From Catellatospora sp. IY07-71 (GTDB lineage Bacteria; Actinomycetota; Actinomycetes; Mycobacteriales; Micromonosporaceae), in assembly GCF_018326265.1 (NCBI RefSeq), contig NZ_AP023360.1, positions 4,745,501 through 4,809,500 of the forward strand: a stretch of 64,000 bases of DNA, given 5' to 3'. Shown piece after piece: positions 1-8,450 of this stretch. The stretch's first letter is position 1, and each line of letters opens with the position of its first letter. The position numbers and the translations under genes are program-made. Below the pieces are notes generated by a model. The model saw nothing but the letters and a program-made list of their open reading frames with translations. It did not search any database and was not told where the DNA came from.

Positions 1-2506
1 GCCGCTCGCTGCGCGCGATGTCCAGCCTGGCCAGCTCGGCCAGCACCGGCCGGGTCGCCCCGGCCAGCTTGACCGTGCGCGCCGACGACAGCGACGACAC
101 CAGGAACGTGGCGAACGCGGCCCGCGCCGCGACGGTGTGCGCGGCCGAGCGTTTCAGCACCGGCGCGAAGATCAGCGCGGTCAGGCCCGACAGCAGCATC
201 GTGCCCGCGAAGAACAGCGCGGGCACGATCGAGCCGGACACCAGCGTCATCGTCACGATGACGAACACCGACAGCGACTGGTCGACCAGGTTGTCGGCGA
301 GCAGCACCACCCGTTCGGTGTCGCCGCCCTGCGCCACCACCTCGGCCGGGGTGTGCTTGCTGATCCGGCGCGGCCCGGTCTGCCCGTGCACCAGGCGTAC
401 GTTGATGCGCAGCATCTGGCGCACCCACCACTCCGGGTAGCGCACGCCGGCGAAGTAGCCGGCCGGGGTGGTGATCATCAGTCCGGCGGCGATGCCCAGC
501 GCGGGCCACCACGGGCTGCCGACACCGTCGACCAGATCCGACCACAGCCACGGCAGCACCGTGCCGTCCAGGCCGAACAGCAGCATGATCGCGAACATCG
601 CGACGCCGAACAGGCCGAACCTGGCGTCGTTGACGGTCAGCCGGTAGATCTCGCGCAGCGTGCGCACCTTCGGCGTGTCCGGCAGCGGCGGCGGGTCCGA
701 CTTGGGCGCCGCCACCAGCTCGGCGCCGTCGCCGTCAGCGCCGCGCCCCGGTTCGGCACCACCGCGGCGTCCCGTGCCGGGCGCCGCCTCGGCGGCGGCC
801 TCCAGCCCGTACGCCCCGGCCAGCACCAGCTCGCCGTCAGCGGTGTCGGCCCGGCTGCTGGCCAGCAGCTCGGCGAAGCGCTGTGACTCGGCCAGCGGAC
901 CGGCCTCCACGACCCGGCCGTCGGCCAGCACCACGACCTCGTCGCACGAGCGCACCGACGACAGCCGGTGCGCGATGACGATGCCGATCCGGCCGCGCAG
1001 CAGCCGCTCAGCGGCCTGTTGCACCCGCCCCTCGGTCACCGGGTCCATCCGGGCGGTGGCCTCGTCGAGGATCACCACCTGCGGGTCGCGGACCAGGATG
1101 CGGGCGAACGCCACCAGCTGCTCCTGGCCCGCGGACAGCTTCTGCCCGCCCTCGCCGAGCCGCGTCGCCAAGCCGTCGGGCAGGCTCTGCACCCAGGAGG
1201 ACAGCCCCAGCTCCGCGAGCGCGGGCCCGGCCGCGTCCAGCAGCTCCGGGTCGAACAGCGCGATGTTCTCGGCCAGCGTGCCCGCCAGGATCTCGGTGCG
1301 CTGCGGCACGATCGCCGTCCACCGGCGCAGCTGCTCCACGTCCAGGTCCAGCAGGTCCACACCGCCCAGGAACACCGCGCCGCGCGGCACGTCCACGGAT
1401 CGGGTCAGCACCTTGGCCAGCGTCGACTTGCCCGACCCGGTGCGTCCGACGATCGCGTACGACCGTCCCGGCGCGAAGGTCAGGTCCAGCTCGTGCAGCA
1501 CGGGGCGGCGCCGGTCGGCCGCGTAGCTGAAGGTGAGCCCGCGCACCTCCAGCTGCCCGGCACGCGGGGCGTCACCGCCCGCGGGCTCCTGCGGCACGTC
1601 GCGCAGCAGCTGCACCCGAGCCCACGCGCCCAGCGCGTACTGCACCTCCGGCAGCATGCGGCTGACCTGCTCGACGGTGCCGCCGAAGGCGATGGACAGC
1701 AGCCACACGGCGGTCAGCTGGGCCGCGCCGAGCTGACCGGCGGCCAGCGCCCACACGCCGCCGAGCACCATCAGCGCGATGCCGGCCCGGGTCACCCCGG
1801 ACGCGATCGTGGTCACCCGCGACGACATCCGCCAGACGCGGCGGCCGCGCCGCAGCACCTCGCCGGTGCGCGCGGCGACCAGGCGCAGCACGTACGGGCG
1901 GCCCAGGCTGGTGCGTACGTCGTCCTGGCCGTGCACGGCCTCCTCGGTGACCGCGGCCAGGTCCGACCAGGCCTCCTCCTCGTCCATGCGGGCGGGGCCG
2001 ATGGCCGCGGTCGACCTGCGCAGCCCGGCCGCCAGCGCACCGGTCAGCAGCAGCATGACCAGTCCGGCCGGCCACCACACCACGAACGCGGTGACCAGCG
2101 ACAGCACCGCCACCGCGGCCGACTGCACGATGCGTACGCCGTTGCCGCGCAGCTGTGAGCCCACCTGGTAGACGTCGCTGTCGATGCGGTCGAGCAGCTC
2201 GCCGACGGGGGTGCCCTCCAGCGCGGGCAGCGACTGCCCGAACGCGACCTTGCACAGCCGCCGCCGCACGTCGGCGGCCCAGTCCGCGGTGATGCGCGAC
2301 ATGAGCAGGCCCAGCATGAGATCGCCGAGCACGACCACGGCCAGCGCCACGGCCAGCGCGGCGAAGGCCGGACCGGACCGGTCCACCAGCACGGCGCCGG
2401 CCAGGGGAGCGGACACCGCTGCCGCGGCCGCACCGGCCGCGATGAGTAACAGCACTATCGCGGTACGGCGTGGCGACGTGGCCCACAGGTCACGGAACAG
2501 ACGCAT
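1..2506 (-). CDS. Fused tandem ABC exporter, TMD-NBD-TMD(-NBD), 3' part outside window
   Basis: ABC-type exporter polypeptide read on the minus strand from an ATG at 2506; 835 codons are open with no stop at the left edge. The first half has a membrane domain (about residues 1-270) and a nucleotide-binding domain with Walker A GRTGSGKST (about 352), signature LSAGQ (about 454) and Walker B VVILDEAT (about 479). A second membrane domain begins near residue 617, so the gene is a fusion of two half-transporters and its second NBD should lie beyond base 1. Substrate cannot be deduced. The signature carries Ala for the usual first Gly of LSGGQ, which is tolerated in this superfamily. The next gene upstream on the same strand ends at 2620. 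Confidence 0.85.
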   Translation of the reverse strand, partial: MRLFRDLWATSPRRTAIVLLLIAAGAAAAAVSAPLAGAVLVDRSGPAFAALAVALAVVVLGDLMLGLLMSRITADWAADVRRRLCKVAFGQSLPALEGTPVGELLDRIDSDVYQVGSQLRGNGVRIVQSAAVAVLSLVTAFVVWWPAGLVMLLLTGALAAGLRRSTAAIGPARMDEEEAWSDLAAVTEEAVHGQDDVRTSLGRPYVLRLVAARTGEVLRRGRRVWRMSSRVTTIASGVTRAGIALMVLGGVWALAAGQLGAAQLTAVWLLSIAFGGTVEQVSRMLPEVQYALGAWARVQLLRDVPQEPAGGDAPRAGQLEVRGLTFSYAADRRRPVLHELDLTFAPGRSYAIVGRTGSGKSTLAKVLTRSVDVPRGAVFLGGVDLLDLDVEQLRRWTAIVPQRTEILAGTLAENIALFDPELLDAAGPALAELGLSSWVQSLPDGLATRLGEGGQKLSAGQEQLVAFARILVRDPQVVILDEATARMDPVTEGRVQQAAERLLRGRIGIVIAHRLSSVRSCDEVVVLADGRVVEAGPLAESQRFAELLASSRADTADGELVLAGAYGLEAAAEAAPGTGRRGGAEPGRGADGDGAELVAAPKSDPPPLPDTPKVRTLREIYRLTVNDARFGLFGVAMFAIMLLFGLDGTVLPWLWSDLVDGVGSPWWPALGIAAGLMITTPAGYFAGVRYPEWWVRQMLRINVRLVHGQTGPRRISKHTPAEVVAQGGDTERVVLLADNLVDQSLSVFVIVTMTLVSGSIVPALFFAGTMLLSGLTALIFAPVLKRSAAHTVAARAAFATFLVSSLSSARTVKLAGATRPVLAELARLDIARSER

Positions 2507-2619
2507 CGGGGGCCCCTTGCACGTGGTTTGAACTGGTCACCAGCATGCAAGGCGGCGCGGGTGGGCCTCAACACAATTACGGCGGCGGCCCCGTGGTGAT
2601 CACCACAGGCCGGGGCCGG

Positions 2620-3855
2620 TCACGGCGCGGGCGGCAGCTTCGCCAGCAGCCCGAGGAACGCACCCGGATGGATGATCGGGACGCGGTGCCGCCGGGCCTG
2701 CCGCGCCTTGCCCGACATGGTGTCCGGGTCCGCCGCGACGAGCAGCCGGGTGGTGCGGGTGACGCCGCGCCCGACGGTCAGTCCGGCCGCGCGGGCGCGC
2801 TCCTCCCACAGCTCGCGCGGCTCGGCCGTCTGCCCGGTGAACACGACCGTGTCGCCCGGCAGCAGCCGGAACGCGGGCGCGGGCAGCGGCCGGGTGCTGC
2901 GCCCGCGTGCCGGGTCCGGCACGGGGTCCAGGACCGTGGCGACGTCGGGGCGGGTGAGGCCGAGCAGCGCGGCGACCGTGTTCAGGTCTGCCCGTTCGAT
3001 GTCGGTGACGGTCCCGTCGTCGCGCGCCTCGGCGGCGAGCGCGTGCAGGTACGCCCGGTGCAGGTCGAGCACCTCGGCGCGGCTCAGGCCCAGCTCGGTC
3101 GCGGCCTCGACCAGCGCGTCCGCCTCCATGGTGGAGACGTGCCGGTCGAGCAGCGCGTGGTCGAGCAGGGACAGGTACGTGTCGGCCTGCGGCGGCGAGG
3201 CCACCCGTGGCAGCCGGTCGATGAGCCGGGCCAGGAAGTGCTCCTCGGCCTCGTGCCGGTGGCGCCGCTGCATCGGCAGGACGTCGGCCTCGGGCAGGTC
3301 CGGCCAGGTCAGCGTGGAGGCGTCGAGCACCAGCTGCTGCCACGGCGGGGGAGCGCCGACCCGGTGCAGGTATCGCGACAGCAGCCCCGCGGCGGCGCGG
3401 GCGTCGTCCAGCGCGCTGTGCGCCCGGTGCTGCGGGATGCCCGCGGCCAGGCAGCAGTCCCGCAGGCTGCGTCCCGCGTTGGGCAGCAGCTGCGCGGCGA
3501 GGTTCATGGTGCACAGCCCGTACTCCCGGCCGACCGGGGCCGAAAGGCCCAGCCGGGCGTACTCGGCGACCAGGAAGGCCGCGTCGAAGGCGAGGTTGTG
3601 CGCCACCACGACCCGGTCGCGCAGCAGCAGGCTGATCCGGCCGGCCAGGTCGGCGAAGACGGGCGCGCGCCGGGCCTCGGCTGCGGTGATGCCGTGCACG
3701 TGCTGCGGTCCGAGGTCGCGCTCGGGGTTGACCAGGCTGCACCAGTCGCCGGTGACGCGCCCGGCCGCGTCGACGTGCACGATCGCGATCTCGCAGATCC
3801 GGTCGTGCCAGGTCGTGCGCAGGCCGGTCGTCTCGACGTCGATCACCGCGTACAT
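2620..3855 (-). CDS. DnaQ-type 3'-5' exonuclease with C-terminal BRCT domain
   Basis: 411-residue DEDD-family exonuclease. The Exo I motif DVETTG (D6, E8) starts almost at the N-terminus, Exo II is HNLAFDAAFL near residue 86, and Exo III is HSALDDARAA near residue 146, so the catalytic core is complete. The middle holds a helical stretch with an acidic loop (ARDDGTVTD) that resembles TerB-like segments seen in related actinobacterial proteins. The last 80 residues (from GDTVVFTGQT) look like a BRCT domain, as in DNA ligase and polymerase-epsilon-like proteins. It probably acts in DNA repair or end processing. The ATG at 3855 is preceded by AGAGGTG. The overall class is certain, the exact role is not. 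Confidence 0.88.
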   Translation of the reverse strand: MYAVIDVETTGLRTTWHDRICEIAIVHVDAAGRVTGDWCSLVNPERDLGPQHVHGITAAEARRAPVFADLAGRISLLLRDRVVVAHNLAFDAAFLVAEYARLGLSAPVGREYGLCTMNLAAQLLPNAGRSLRDCCLAAGIPQHRAHSALDDARAAAGLLSRYLHRVGAPPPWQQLVLDASTLTWPDLPEADVLPMQRRHRHEAEEHFLARLIDRLPRVASPPQADTYLSLLDHALLDRHVSTMEADALVEAATELGLSRAEVLDLHRAYLHALAAEARDDGTVTDIERADLNTVAALLGLTRPDVATVLDPVPDPARGRSTRPLPAPAFRLLPGDTVVFTGQTAEPRELWEERARAAGLTVGRGVTRTTRLLVAADPDTMSGKARQARRHRVPIIHPGAFLGLLAKLPPAP

Positions 3856-3888
3856 GCCGTCACCTCTGCTGTGCCGTGGTCCGCGTCC

Positions 3889-4143
3889 TCACGGTAGGCC
3901 CTGGCGCAGACCGCCGGACTCGGCCGAAGGCACCTCGCTCCCTCCGCCGACCCGTGGACGCCGCGCCGGGTGCGGCCCGGAACCGAACCATAGTCCTATC
4001 AGGATCGGTTTCCGGTCATCCGCGCCGGGCGGCCCGGCGTGCCTGTCCCGCCAGCTGCTGCGCTCGTCGCGTGCGCCGATGACCAGGCCGACCACGCTCA
4101 GGGCGACCAGCGCCAGCGCGCCGGCCAGCTGCAGTGCATCCAT
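3889..4143 (-). CDS. Small single-helix membrane protein, hypothetical
   Basis: 84-residue ORF starting at the ATG at 4143. The first 23 residues form one hydrophobic helix (LQLAGALALVALSVVGLVIG), followed by a charged, proline- and arginine-rich tail predicted to be cytoplasmic. No family is recognised and there is no clear ribosome-binding site, so translation is unproven. It lies between the exonuclease and the divergent GNAT gene, and an in-frame N-terminal extension to 4224 would overlap that gene. Confidence 0.4.
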   Translation of the reverse strand: MDALQLAGALALVALSVVGLVIGARDERSSWRDRHAGPPGADDRKPILIGLWFGSGPHPARRPRVGGGSEVPSAESGGLRQGLP

Positions 4144-4196
4144 ACCCGGAAATGTGTCACAGCCGCGCACGGCCGCCGCCCGGTTAGGCTGGGCTG

Positions 4197-4688
4197 ATGA
4201 CCGAGGAGGACGGCGCCTTCGCACTGCGGCCCGCGCGGGCGGACGACGCGGCGGCGGTGGCGGCGATCTGGCGGGACGGCTGGCGCGACGGGCACCTCGG
4301 CCACGTGCCCGAGGAACTGGTGGCGATCCGCACCGCGGAGTCCTTCGGCGTACGCGCCGCGCAGCGGGTCGCCGAGACCACGGTCGCCGAGGTGGACGGC
4401 GCGGTCGCCGGGTTCATCGTGGTGCACGGCGACGAGGTCGAGCAGGTGTACGTCGGCGCGGCGCACCGCGGCAGCGGCGTCGCCGGGGCGCTGCTGGCCG
4501 AGGCGGCCCGGCAGGTCGGGGCGAACGGGCACGCCCGCGCCTGGCTCGCGGTGGCCGCGGGCAACGCCCGCGCCCGCCGCTTCTACGCCCGCGAGGGCTG
4601 GACCGACGAGGGCGCCTTCGACTATCCCGCGCACACCTCCGGCGGCCCCGTCCCGGTGCCCTGCCACCGCTTCGCCCGGCAGGTCTGA
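4197..4688 (+). CDS. GNAT family N-acetyltransferase
   Basis: 163-residue acyl-CoA N-acyltransferase. The acetyl-CoA pyrophosphate loop (motif A) is visible as QVYVGAAHRGSGVAGALL near residue 83, followed by motif B ending in NARARRFYAREGW, the usual GNAT signature. The length is normal for a single-domain GNAT. The substrate cannot be predicted. The ATG at 4197 is the only good start; the gene is monocistronic and divergent from the small membrane protein upstream. Confidence 0.85.
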   Translation: MTEEDGAFALRPARADDAAAVAAIWRDGWRDGHLGHVPEELVAIRTAESFGVRAAQRVAETTVAEVDGAVAGFIVVHGDEVEQVYVGAAHRGSGVAGALLAEAARQVGANGHARAWLAVAAGNARARRFYAREGWTDEGAFDYPAHTSGGPVPVPCHRFARQV

Positions 4689-4740
4689 CCGCTCCCGCTG
4701 TCCGAAGTAGCCGACGGCGTGGCTGCTGGTGGCACCGGCA

Positions 4741-4796
4741 TTTAAGTGATCTTTAAGTCATGCCGCCTTGACGGGGCAGTGACGCCTACCTATGGT
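4741..4796 (+). promoter_or_regulatory. Promoter of the GH5 cellulase with an 11-bp-period direct repeat
   Basis: A -35 box TTGACG (4768-4773) and -10 box TATGGT (4791-4796) are separated by exactly 17 bp, a good match to the housekeeping sigma consensus. Just upstream, TTTAAGTGAT (4741-4750) and TTTAAGTCAT (4752-4761) form a direct repeat with an 11-bp period, the spacing typical of OmpR/PhoP-type response-regulator dimers. The AT-rich repeat stands out in this GC-rich context. The regulator is unknown. Confidence 0.6.
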
Positions 4797-4864
4797 GGGC
4801 AATCGTAAGTTAGTTTTCCTATCAGTCCGGTTCGGACCCCTCCGAAGCCCCCGTGGAGGCGCGT

Positions 4865-6331
4865 ATGTCTCGCAAACTCAGATCCGTCCTCGCCGCCGGC
4901 GCGGTGACCGCCCTGGCCGCACTGTCGCTCGCCGTCGCGGTCAGCACCGCCGGTGCGGCCGGGACGCCGACCGCCACCTTCACCAAGGTGTCCGAATGGG
5001 GCTCCGGGTTCGAGGGCCGCTACACCATCGTCAACGGCGGCACGACCACCCTGAGCACCTGGCAGGTCTCGTTCACGCTGCCCGCCGGCACCACCATCAG
5101 CTCGCACTGGGACGCCACCCGCTCCGGCAGCGGCCAGCAGGTCGTCTTCGGCAACGTCGGCTGGAACGGCAACGTCGCCCCGGGCGCGTCGGTCACCTTC
5201 GGCTTCATCGGCGTCGGCTCGGGCAGCCCCACCGGCTGCCTGCTCAACGGCCAGCCGTGCGCGGGCGGCACCCAGCCCAGCCCGTCCGCGTCCTCGCCGC
5301 GCCCGCCGTCGCCCTCGGCCTCGCCGTCCCGGCCCCCGTCGCCGTCGGCCTCGCCCTCACGCCCGCCGTCGCCGTCCCCGTCGGCCAGCCCCAACCCGGG
5401 CACCCCGGTCGCCGCCAACGGCCAGCTGCGGGTCTGCGGCCGCCAGCTGTGCAACAAGAACGGCAAGGCGATCCAGCTGCGCGGCATGAGCACGCACGGC
5501 ATCCAGTGGTACGCGAGCTGCGCGACCGCCGCCTCGCTGTCCGTGCTGGCCTCGGAGTGGCAGGCCGACGTGCTGCGCATCTCGATGTACATCCAGGAGG
5601 GCGGCTACGAGACCGACCCGCGCCGCTACACCGACATGGTGCACAACTACATCGAGCTGGCCACCGCGCGCGGCATGTACGCCATCGTCGACTGGCACAT
5701 GCTCGACCCCGGCGACCCGAACTACAACCTGGCCCGCGCCAAGACCTTCTTCACCGAGATCGCCCAGCGCCACGCGAACAAGGTCAACGTGCTCTACGAG
5801 ATCGCCAACGAGCCCAGCGGTGTCAACTGGGCCACCATCAAGAGCTACGCCGACCAGCTCATCCCGGTGATCCGCGCGCAGGACGCGGAGGCCGTCGTGC
5901 TCGTGGGCACCCCCGACTGGTCCTCGCTCGGCGTGTCCGGCAGCGGCGGCGGCGTCTCCACCATCGCGGCCAACCCGGTCGCGACCGGCAACGTCATGTA
6001 CGTCTTCCACTTCTACGCCGCCTCGCACGGCGACGCGTACTACAACACGTTCGCCCAGGCGATCGACACCCTGCCCATGTTCGTGACCGAGTTCGGCACC
6101 CAGGAGTACACCGGTGACGGCCCGAACAACTTCACCATGTCCCAGCGCTACCTGGACCTGATGGCCGCCAAGAAGGTCAGCTGGACCAACTGGAACTTCT
6201 CCGACGACTTCCGCTCGGGAGCCGTCTTCACCTCCGGCACCTGCTCGGCCGGCGCCTTCTCCGGCACCTCCCGCCTCAAGCCCGCCGGCGCCTGGGTCCG
6301 CGACCGCATCCGCACCCCCGACGACTTCTGA
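4865..6331 (+). CDS. Secreted CBM2-GH5 endoglucanase (cellulase)
   Basis: 488-residue secreted beta-1,4-glucanase. Order: Sec signal peptide (about 1-32), family 2 cellulose-binding module (about 35-135, with the W residues and terminal Cys typical of CBM2), a Ser/Pro-rich linker of near-repeated units (about 137-178), then a GH5 catalytic domain. The acid/base is E316 in ANEPS and the nucleophile E409 in VTEFGT. The ATG at 4865 follows GGAGG at 4855-4859; an in-frame GTG at 4853 would overlap that ribosome-binding site and is rejected. It degrades cellulose outside the cell. A 16-bp inverted repeat follows the stop codon directly. Confidence 0.95.
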   Translation: MSRKLRSVLAAGAVTALAALSLAVAVSTAGAAGTPTATFTKVSEWGSGFEGRYTIVNGGTTTLSTWQVSFTLPAGTTISSHWDATRSGSGQQVVFGNVGWNGNVAPGASVTFGFIGVGSGSPTGCLLNGQPCAGGTQPSPSASSPRPPSPSASPSRPPSPSASPSRPPSPSPSASPNPGTPVAANGQLRVCGRQLCNKNGKAIQLRGMSTHGIQWYASCATAASLSVLASEWQADVLRISMYIQEGGYETDPRRYTDMVHNYIELATARGMYAIVDWHMLDPGDPNYNLARAKTFFTEIAQRHANKVNVLYEIANEPSGVNWATIKSYADQLIPVIRAQDAEAVVLVGTPDWSSLGVSGSGGGVSTIAANPVATGNVMYVFHFYAASHGDAYYNTFAQAIDTLPMFVTEFGTQEYTGDGPNNFTMSQRYLDLMAAKKVSWTNWNFSDDFRSGAVFTSGTCSAGAFSGTSRLKPAGAWVRDRIRTPDDF

Positions 6332-6333
6332 GA

Positions 6334-6381
6334 AGGAAGGGCACCTTCTTATCGTTTTCCGTAGTAGAAGGTGCCCTTCCT
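6334..6381. terminator. Bidirectional hairpin between GH5 and GNAT genes; arm shared with the element at 47384
   Basis: A perfect 16-bp stem, AGGAAGGGCACCTTCT (6334-6349) against 6366-6381, with a 16-nt loop. It begins three bases after the GH5 stop and overlaps the TAG stop of the convergent GNAT gene, so it probably terminates both. Almost the same arms recur at 47384-47431 with a different loop. Confidence 0.8.
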
Positions 6382-6904
6382 AACTCTCGTCGTCGGCGAG
6401 CAGCTGGTACAGGACGTGGTCCCGCCAGACGCCCGCGATCCGCAGGTACTTCGGGGCCATGCCGATGCGCACGAAACCGTTGCGCTCCAGCACCCGCCGC
6501 GAGGCGAGGTTGTGCGGCATGGCCCCGGCCTGGATCCGGTGCAGCCCCTCCTCCCCGAAGGCCACCTGCTTCATCAGCGCCACGGCCGCGCTCGCCACGC
6601 CCCGGCCGTTGACGTCCTGGCTCACCCAGTAGCCGAGGTGGCTGTTCAGGAACGGCCCGCGCACGATGTCGTTCAGGTTGATCCGGCCCACCACCCGGCC
6701 GTCCAGCTCGATCACGTGCGGCACCACCTCGCCCAGCGCGTGCCGGCGCAGCGCGACGCGGACCACCTCCGCCTGACCCTCCGCGGTGAACCAGCCCTCC
6801 GGCCGGATCGGCTCGAACGGGGTGAGGAACTCCAGGTTCACGCGGTACAGCTCGGCGATCGCGGGCACGTCGTCCATGGTGACGAGGCGGGTGGTGACGC
6901 TCAT
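6380..6904 (-). CDS. RimJ/RimL-like GNAT N-acetyltransferase
   Basis: 174-residue GNAT protein of the RimJ/RimL group that acetylates protein N-termini or small amines. Visible features are the N-terminal VTTRLVTMDDVPAIAEL, the acetyl-CoA loop QDVNGRGVASAAV near residue 98, and the NLASRRVLERNGFVRIG segment typical of this subgroup. Length is normal and the start ATG is at 6904. Its stop lies inside the shared hairpin with the convergent cellulase gene. Confidence 0.87.
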   Translation of the reverse strand: MSVTTRLVTMDDVPAIAELYRVNLEFLTPFEPIRPEGWFTAEGQAEVVRVALRRHALGEVVPHVIELDGRVVGRINLNDIVRGPFLNSHLGYWVSQDVNGRGVASAAVALMKQVAFGEEGLHRIQAGAMPHNLASRRVLERNGFVRIGMAPKYLRIAGVWRDHVLYQLLADDES

Positions 6905-7032
6905 ACCCTCATGATCGCAAACCGGCCCGCCGGGGCCCGCACCGCACCGACCGGATGATCGTCAAAGATGTCGATGCCGTCGGTCGCACAAACTGCCCGA
7001 CTGATGTCGGGGGTGATAGGCATCATCGAAGG

Positions 7033-8199
7033 ATGCTGGAGAAGCTGGACAGCGTCGGCTGGAGCGGTTTGACGCACGCCTACGGCACGGCCGAGGAGAT
7101 CCCCGCGTTCATCGCCGCGCTGCGCTCGCCGGACGGCGAGGTGCGCGCCGAGGCGCTGGACGAGCTGTGGAGCTGCCTGCTGCACGAGGGCCTGCGCTTC
7201 GAGGCGGACGCGTACGCGGTGCCGTTCCTGGCCGATCTCGCCGTCGACCCGGCGACCGCCGACCGCGCGGTGATCCTGCACCTGCTCACCGCGATGGCGA
7301 TCGGCTCCGACCACCCGTACCTGGTCACCGGCTTCCCGATCGGGCGGCTGCGCCCCTCGCCGGACGCGGTCGACGAGTCCTGGCACCTGCTCTACAGCGA
7401 GTGGAGCGGCCGGTCCCACGACGGCCCCGCTTCCGAGGGCAGCGCCGAGCTGCGGGTGTACGACGCGGTCCGGGTCGAGGTGCCGCGGATCGTGCCGCTG
7501 CTGGCCGACCCGGACGGCGACGTGGCCGAGGCGGCGGCCTACCTGCTGGCCTGGTTCCCCGAGCAGGCCCGCACCACGGTCGGGCCGCTGGTGGACGCGG
7601 CGTTCCGCAGCGGGCTGCGCCGCGACGCGCGGGTGAGCGCGCTGCTGGCGGCGGGCCTGGCGACGCGGACGCCCGGACCCGCCCTGTCGGCCGGGCTGGA
7701 GCTGCTGTCCGACCCGGACGGCGAGGTGCGCTGGGCGGCGGCCGCCTCGTGGGCGCTGGCCTGCGGCGCCACCGCGCCCGAGGAGGTGCGGGTGGTGCTG
7801 CGGACCCGCGCCGAGGACCGGTCCGAGCACGACGAGCCGTGGCTGGCGCCGTGGGGTATGCGGCGGGCCGAGTGGTCCGTGCGGCTGCTGGAGCGCATCG
7901 GCGACCCGGCCGGCGCGGAGATCCGGCGCAGGCTGGTCGCGGCGGCGACGGCGCAGCCGCGGTCCGGTGGCTGGGCCGAGCACCTGGCCGAGCCGTTCTA
8001 CCTGGCGTTCGGCGACGACGAGCGGACGGGGCGGGTGCCGTTCGAGCGGCTGACGCCTGCGCAGTCGTGGCTGGTCGAACACCTCGCGGGGCATCCGGAG
8101 GTGTTCGCGGCGGACGGCGGGCAGCTCGACGACCTGCTGCGCTGGTACGGGCTGCCGACCGGGCACGGGCTGCTGGCGGCGTACGCCTCGGCGCGCTGA
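7033..8199 (+). CDS. HEAT-repeat protein, function unknown
   Basis: 388-residue soluble alpha-helical repeat protein. Helical pairs with the LRSPDGEVRAEALDEL, LLADPDGDVAEAAAYLL and LLSDPDGEVRWAAAASWA pattern mark HEAT/armadillo-type repeats, which normally serve as protein-binding scaffolds. No catalytic motif is visible. The ATG at 7033 was chosen because it follows a GAAGG tract and begins the conserved-looking part; an upstream in-frame ATG at 6955 would add 26 unconvincing residues. It is divergent from the GNAT gene. No operon partner is apparent. Confidence 0.7.
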   Translation: MLEKLDSVGWSGLTHAYGTAEEIPAFIAALRSPDGEVRAEALDELWSCLLHEGLRFEADAYAVPFLADLAVDPATADRAVILHLLTAMAIGSDHPYLVTGFPIGRLRPSPDAVDESWHLLYSEWSGRSHDGPASEGSAELRVYDAVRVEVPRIVPLLADPDGDVAEAAAYLLAWFPEQARTTVGPLVDAAFRSGLRRDARVSALLAAGLATRTPGPALSAGLELLSDPDGEVRWAAAASWALACGATAPEEVRVVLRTRAEDRSEHDEPWLAPWGMRRAEWSVRLLERIGDPAGAEIRRRLVAAATAQPRSGGWAEHLAEPFYLAFGDDERTGRVPFERLTPAQSWLVEHLAGHPEVFAADGGQLDDLLRWYGLPTGHGLLAAYASAR

Positions 8200-8263
8200 G
8201 CTGCCGCCCCGAAGAGGGCGGCGCCGTCGTGCGAAAGGGTTTCGAGCGGGTACGCGAACGCTC

Positions 8264-8291
8264 TTGACACCCGAAATGTTATCGCTAACAT
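8264..8291 (+). promoter_or_regulatory. Promoter of the sugar importer with LacI-type operator over the -10
   Basis: TTGACA (8264-8269), a 16-bp spacer and TAACAT (8286-8291) form a promoter. The -10 is the right half of a perfect 16-bp palindrome ATGTTATCGCTAACAT (8276-8291). The 14-bp core TGTTATCGCTAACA is 12/14 identical to sites in the same place at the alpha-galactosidase (21050-21063) and arabinanase (14119-14132, reverse) promoters. This fits repression by a LacI-family sugar regulator not encoded in the window. Confidence 0.75.
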
Positions 8292-8368
8292 GCTTGTAAC
8301 ACGGAGCCGGATCACCGTCAGGGTGCCGTCATGCCGCATGCTCAGCAGTAGCGAAACCGACCCAGGAA

Positions 8369-8404
8369 TGTGAGCGGTCACATCACTGTCTGTGAGCGCT
8401 CACA
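8369..8404 (+). promoter_or_regulatory. Tandem LacI-type operators in the chvE leader
   Basis: Two palindromes 22 bp apart (about two helical turns): TGTGAGCGGTCACA (8369-8382, one central mismatch) and TGTGAGCGCTCACA (8391-8404, perfect). The second equals the core of the symmetric lac operator, so a LacI/GalR-family protein is the natural candidate. Both lie downstream of the predicted start site (about 8298) and 47 bp or more before the ATG, where a bound protein would act as a roadblock or loop to the -10 operator. Confidence 0.7.
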
Positions 8405-8450
8405 CGCCGACCGGCCGTCCCCGGGCAACTCCCGTCGGAATAGGAGCGAT

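Noticed and set aside
4741-4761. TTTAAGT repeat as a Pho box
   Set aside because: The 11-bp period fits, but the sequence does not resemble the Streptomyces PHO box unit GTTCACC; the regulator is left open.
5277-5400. Repetitive CCGTCGCC-type tract considered as a minisatellite or CRISPR-like repeat
   Set aside because: It encodes the Ser/Pro linker of the cellulase; the repetition follows from the peptide composition.
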